Source: Botryococcus braunii (lineage: Eukaryota > Chlorophyta > Trebouxiophyceae). From it: 64,000 bases of DNA. A model generated the notes under the pieces. That model was not told the origin of the DNA and ran no database searches. It worked only from the letters and a program-made list of their open reading frames with translations. Both the position numbers and the translations under genes were made by a program. This document shows, one piece after another, positions 61,231 through 64,000 of the stretch; within the stretch, counting starts at the first letter, position 1, and the number at the start of each line of letters is the position of its first letter. The DNA lies in contig MVGU01001159.1 of the NCBI GenBank assembly GCA_002005505.1, positions 1-64,000 on the forward strand. Reading direction: 5' to 3'.

Positions 61231-64000
61231 TCACACCCGGCGAGCGGCCAGCTGGCGACCCACAGCCGCCGCAATGATGAAACTGACCCGACGAATGACA
61301 AAATATCCCTCCACATCTTCTTGAGCAATGATGGCTTGGTTCAAAAGCCCCTGGAGCCTCTGCAACAAGGCCAGCGCATCAGCATGCAACCCTCCAAATG
61401 TTTCAAAAGCGAAGGCTTGGAAAGCCACAGGCGGCTGCTGACGCGACAACAAGACAGCATAGCGGGTCTGCTTGTCTTGGGCAGCGCGCGCGGCGGCCCC
61501 ACCCGGCACGAAGTGCAGCAAGTTGGCAACTGTGAGTGGGGAAGAGCCAACGATGTCGATATAAAGGTCACGCCCCTCCTCCCACGCATGGAGGCGGAGG
61601 TCTGCGCGACGGCGCTCCTGGCCAGGGACAGGGGTGGGAAAGGCGGGTTCCCGGGTGACCCGCTGACGAGCTGAGGTAAGGACAGCGTCCAGGCCGTTAC
61701 GAACGGAGTAATGTCGGCCGACAATGGCAACATCCCCCCCTGAGGTGCAGTGGACCGCGTGGTCGCCCCAGACATCCAACTCCCTCAAGCAGCACGGGCA
61801 TTGGGAGCCAGGGTGGAAAATGGGGATCAAGAGCTGGTATTGAAGGCGGCAGCGGAACGACTCTGGGGGCATGGTTTGCTGCAAATGGGGAACTGGGAGA
61901 GCCAGCAGCCAATCAGACGCTCCCGGCTGTGTAAGAGATTGGAGCACAGCACGGTCGCGATCCGAGCGAGCAGGGTCATCAAGAACCTCCTGGTATGCGC
62001 GGTGAGACAAGGGTTTGGACAGCCGGGCTTGCACTTTGCTGCGGACAAAATCCGGATCCTCGAAGAGCGCCGCATCGAAATCAGGAACAAGGGCGCAGTA
62101 GTCAGCCTTGGCAGCGAGGGCAGCGGGGACAAGAGGGGCAGTGGATGTCCCCAGAAGGCGGTCCTGGAGGGGGGCTGTCTGCGTGACGGAGGCGAGATAG
62201 GCACAAGGCAGAAGGGAAGTGGCCTTAGTGACCCCTAGACCCCCCTGGGCAATAGGCAAGCCAGCCAAGGTTTGCTGCAAAGGGCCAAAACCACCACCAC
62301 CAGCTGTGACAATGGATTGGAGGACCTGGGTTTGGAGCATATCAAAGGTCACCAAAGCTTGCGCAGCTGCAGCTGGCGGCATGGTCCGGGCTGTGAAAAC
62401 CACCTTGCAGGTCCCAAGGCAACTGCGAAGCAAGAGAAGCTCGGCTTGGGGGTGGCGGAGAATCGGCAAACGCTGGAGCGAGGCTGCCACGGCATCAACG
62501 TGCGCCTGGGCTACGGAAGCCGCGTACTCGACTGACACGGTGACCGCTGCCCCCAACACTATCAAACCAGCACGAGTTTCATTGACGAAGCCCAGAGGGA
62601 ACCCATCCAAATGCTGAGGGTTCGGGCGCGGCGACCACACACAGCACTTGTGAGGGTTGAGGCTCAAGCCATATGCGGGGGCCCGGTCAACAACCAACTG
62701 GACTGCCTGCTGCGCTGCGGGCACGGGACCAACAAACGTGCCGTCATCCAGATACCACCCTTGGTGTACGTCGGGACACTCCCGATGAAGGTCAAGGAGG
62801 AGTGGCTGGACAGTGAGCGCAAAAAGCAGCGGAGAGAGGGGGTCCCCTTGCTGGACCCCTGTTGTGGAGTCCACGACATGGGGCCCAACATACTGATGGG
62901 CCGCGCAGCCGTACGTCGTCGCCACATACTGCCAGATGCTGGGGCAATGGAGGGCGACTTCCCCAAGCATGCGGTTGCGGTCGACCGTATTGAAAGCATT
63001 TTGGAAGTCCAAGCTGACAACGACGAGGTCGGGGGAATCTTGCTGGTGTGCCACCAAGCGGTTGAGGGCATGGACGAGGCCTTCTGCACCCCCTCGGACT
63101 CCAACCCCAACTTGGTGTGGCTGCAAATACTCACTGACAGCGGGCAAGACGGCTGCAACAGCTATCTTGGAAACCAGACGGCGCAGGGTGAGCCCCACTG
63201 CAATGGGCCGGATACCCCCATTGGGCTTTAAGAGAGGGGTGATGGGAGCGCTGGCCCAATAAGATCGCAAGGGAGGGGGAACATCCCCAGCTAAGGCCCG
63301 ATTGACCACGCCAAGGAGGCTGTCCAGTAAGAGGTCTGAGCCACCTACAGAGAAGGCATGTTTTATATGTAATGGGGTCAAGCCGTCCCGCCCGCCAGCG
63401 GTACCAGGTGGGAAGGTTTTGAGGGCAGCCAAGACTTCCTCCACTTGGGCACGGTAAGGGGCCTGCGCAGGCGGGGCGCCAACGGGAAGCGGTCGGATAG
63501 GATGAAGCGCTGCCAATGTAGCACATGTGTCAGGCGTGGCTGGGGCGATGGTGGCAGGCTCCAACATCCGAACAGCCGCTGATAAATGGCCATCTGCAAC
63601 CTTGCGCAAGACGCGAGCGGCAAGCGCCGCATCGTCTAATGGGCGGGGTGGGGCAGTGGCTGCAGGCGCGGTGGCCAAGAGTTCATCAATTAGGCCATCA
63701 ATATCCCCATCCAACCATGCGCGGGCCCGACGGCGGACGTGCTGCGCAACTCCCTCACCCCGAGGCCTGCGACGAGCTGACAGGACGCACATCGGAAGGA
63801 TCAACAGCTCAACCCAGGCAGCCTCGGAGCCCGAGTCCGCAACAGCCTTGAGAGCGGACCGCAATGCTGCAGCCCAAGGTATCCAGGCTGACCTAGGGAC
63901 CCTGCGGTACGAATGGTGACCAAGGGTGAAAACGTGATGGACAAGGGCAGGGGTCAGGGGATGGCGGCGGACACGGGCCGGGGGAGCAGAGGGCGGAGGA
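61231..64000 (-). CDS. LINE L: reverse transcriptase with RLE-type endonuclease (partial)
   Basis: The minus-strand frame is open from the window edge to TGA 61231, so the N-terminus lies outside (more than 920 codons seen). RT motifs are GGRDGLTPLHIKHAF, GIRPIAVGLTLRRLV, VVSLDFQNAFNTVDR, VQQGDPLSPLLFAL, the catalytic WYLDDGTFVG and GLSLNPHKCCVWS. The C-terminal part has a CCHC knuckle (CPCC...WGDHAVHC), then RHYSVRNGLD, EP, RRADLRLHAWEEG and DLYIDIVGSS. This fits the restriction-like endonuclease of R2/NeSL/Dualen-type LINEs. GC-rich codon use differs from the copia elements. Confidence 0.85.
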   Translation of the reverse strand, partial: PPPSAPPARVRRHPLTPALVHHVFTLGHHSYRRVPRSAWIPWAAALRSALKAVADSGSEAAWVELLILPMCVLSARRRPRGEGVAQHVRRRARAWLDGDIDGLIDELLATAPAATAPPRPLDDAALAARVLRKVADGHLSAAVRMLEPATIAPATPDTCATLAALHPIRPLPVGAPPAQAPYRAQVEEVLAALKTFPPGTAGGRDGLTPLHIKHAFSVGGSDLLLDSLLGVVNRALAGDVPPPLRSYWASAPITPLLKPNGGIRPIAVGLTLRRLVSKIAVAAVLPAVSEYLQPHQVGVGVRGGAEGLVHALNRLVAHQQDSPDLVVVSLDFQNAFNTVDRNRMLGEVALHCPSIWQYVATTYGCAAHQYVGPHVVDSTTGVQQGDPLSPLLFALTVQPLLLDLHRECPDVHQGWYLDDGTFVGPVPAAQQAVQLVVDRAPAYGLSLNPHKCCVWSPRPNPQHLDGFPLGFVNETRAGLIVLGAAVTVSVEYAASVAQAHVDAVAASLQRLPILRHPQAELLLLRSCLGTCKVVFTARTMPPAAAAQALVTFDMLQTQVLQSIVTAGGGGFGPLQQTLAGLPIAQGGLGVTKATSLLPCAYLASVTQTAPLQDRLLGTSTAPLVPAALAAKADYCALVPDFDAALFEDPDFVRSKVQARLSKPLSHRAYQEVLDDPARSDRDRAVLQSLTQPGASDWLLALPVPHLQQTMPPESFRCRLQYQLLIPIFHPGSQCPCCLRELDVWGDHAVHCTSGGDVAIVGRHYSVRNGLDAVLTSARQRVTREPAFPTPVPGQERRRADLRLHAWEEGRDLYIDIVGSSPLTVANLLHFVPGGAAARAAQDKQTRYAVLLSRQQPPVAFQAFAFETFGGLHADALALLQRLQGLLNQAIIAQEDVEGYFVIRRVSFIIAAAVGRQLAARRV

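Overview
This window is eukaryotic and consists almost entirely of transposable elements; I see no ordinary host gene. A green alga or related Viridiplantae is the best guess. Supporting this are Ty1/copia elements whose primer sites match a plant-type initiator tRNA-Met anticodon arm, chromodomain Ty3/gypsy elements, a Helitron remnant, an APE-type LINE and an RLE-type LINE. TGTAA (the poly(A) signal known from chlorophytes) also sits at the same place in five LTR families. The organism call is inference.

Layout. 1-647: unassigned flank. 648-7969: copia element A (minus), TSD AAATT. 7970-9017: repeat flank with a tRNA-like SINE candidate and a solo-LTR fragment. 9018-52123: one 43-kb nest. 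The outer copia element D (minus, TSD GTATT) was split by chromovirus H (10045-15975, plus, TSD GCCCT) and chromovirus F (16806-46601, minus, TSD CATGC). F was split by copia E (17581-24754, minus, TSD CAAGT), copia B (24909-37023, minus, TSD GATGA) and composite-like TIR element G (40791-43792, TSD GAGA). B was split by the non-autonomous copia C (28622-33591, plus, TSD CTCTG). Every insertion keeps a matching target duplication, so the order is readable: D, then H and F, then E, B and G, then C. LTR divergence by eye agrees: D most diverged, B and C identical. 52124-56640: flank plus a deleted Helitron-like gene (minus). 56652-61200: LINE K (plus). 61231-64000: RLE-type LINE L (minus), cut by the window edge.

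Main points of interest. (1) Copia elements A, D and B carry an extra ORF between the primer site and gag. Its N-terminus closely resembles the histone H3 tail; in B the residues RTKQTARK match exactly. (2) The LTR of E holds a module interrupted by two perfect GT-AG introns, next to a second copy of the same module with both introns precisely missing. (3) All five copia LTR families carry two copies of a roughly 130-150 bp module, with TGTAA directly before the second. In A, B and D the module folds into a hairpin with compensatory changes. (4) Primer sites match the anticodon arm of initiator tRNA (half-tRNA priming, as in Drosophila copia). (5) G looks like a eukaryotic composite transposon. 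(6) Several otherwise open element reading frames carry single in-frame stops, mostly TAG or TGA.

The LTR elements encode Gag, aspartic protease, integrase, reverse transcriptase and RNase H. Copia order is PR-IN-RT-RH and gypsy order is PR-RT-RH-IN-chromodomain. E is intact, and B is intact apart from C, so both were active recently.
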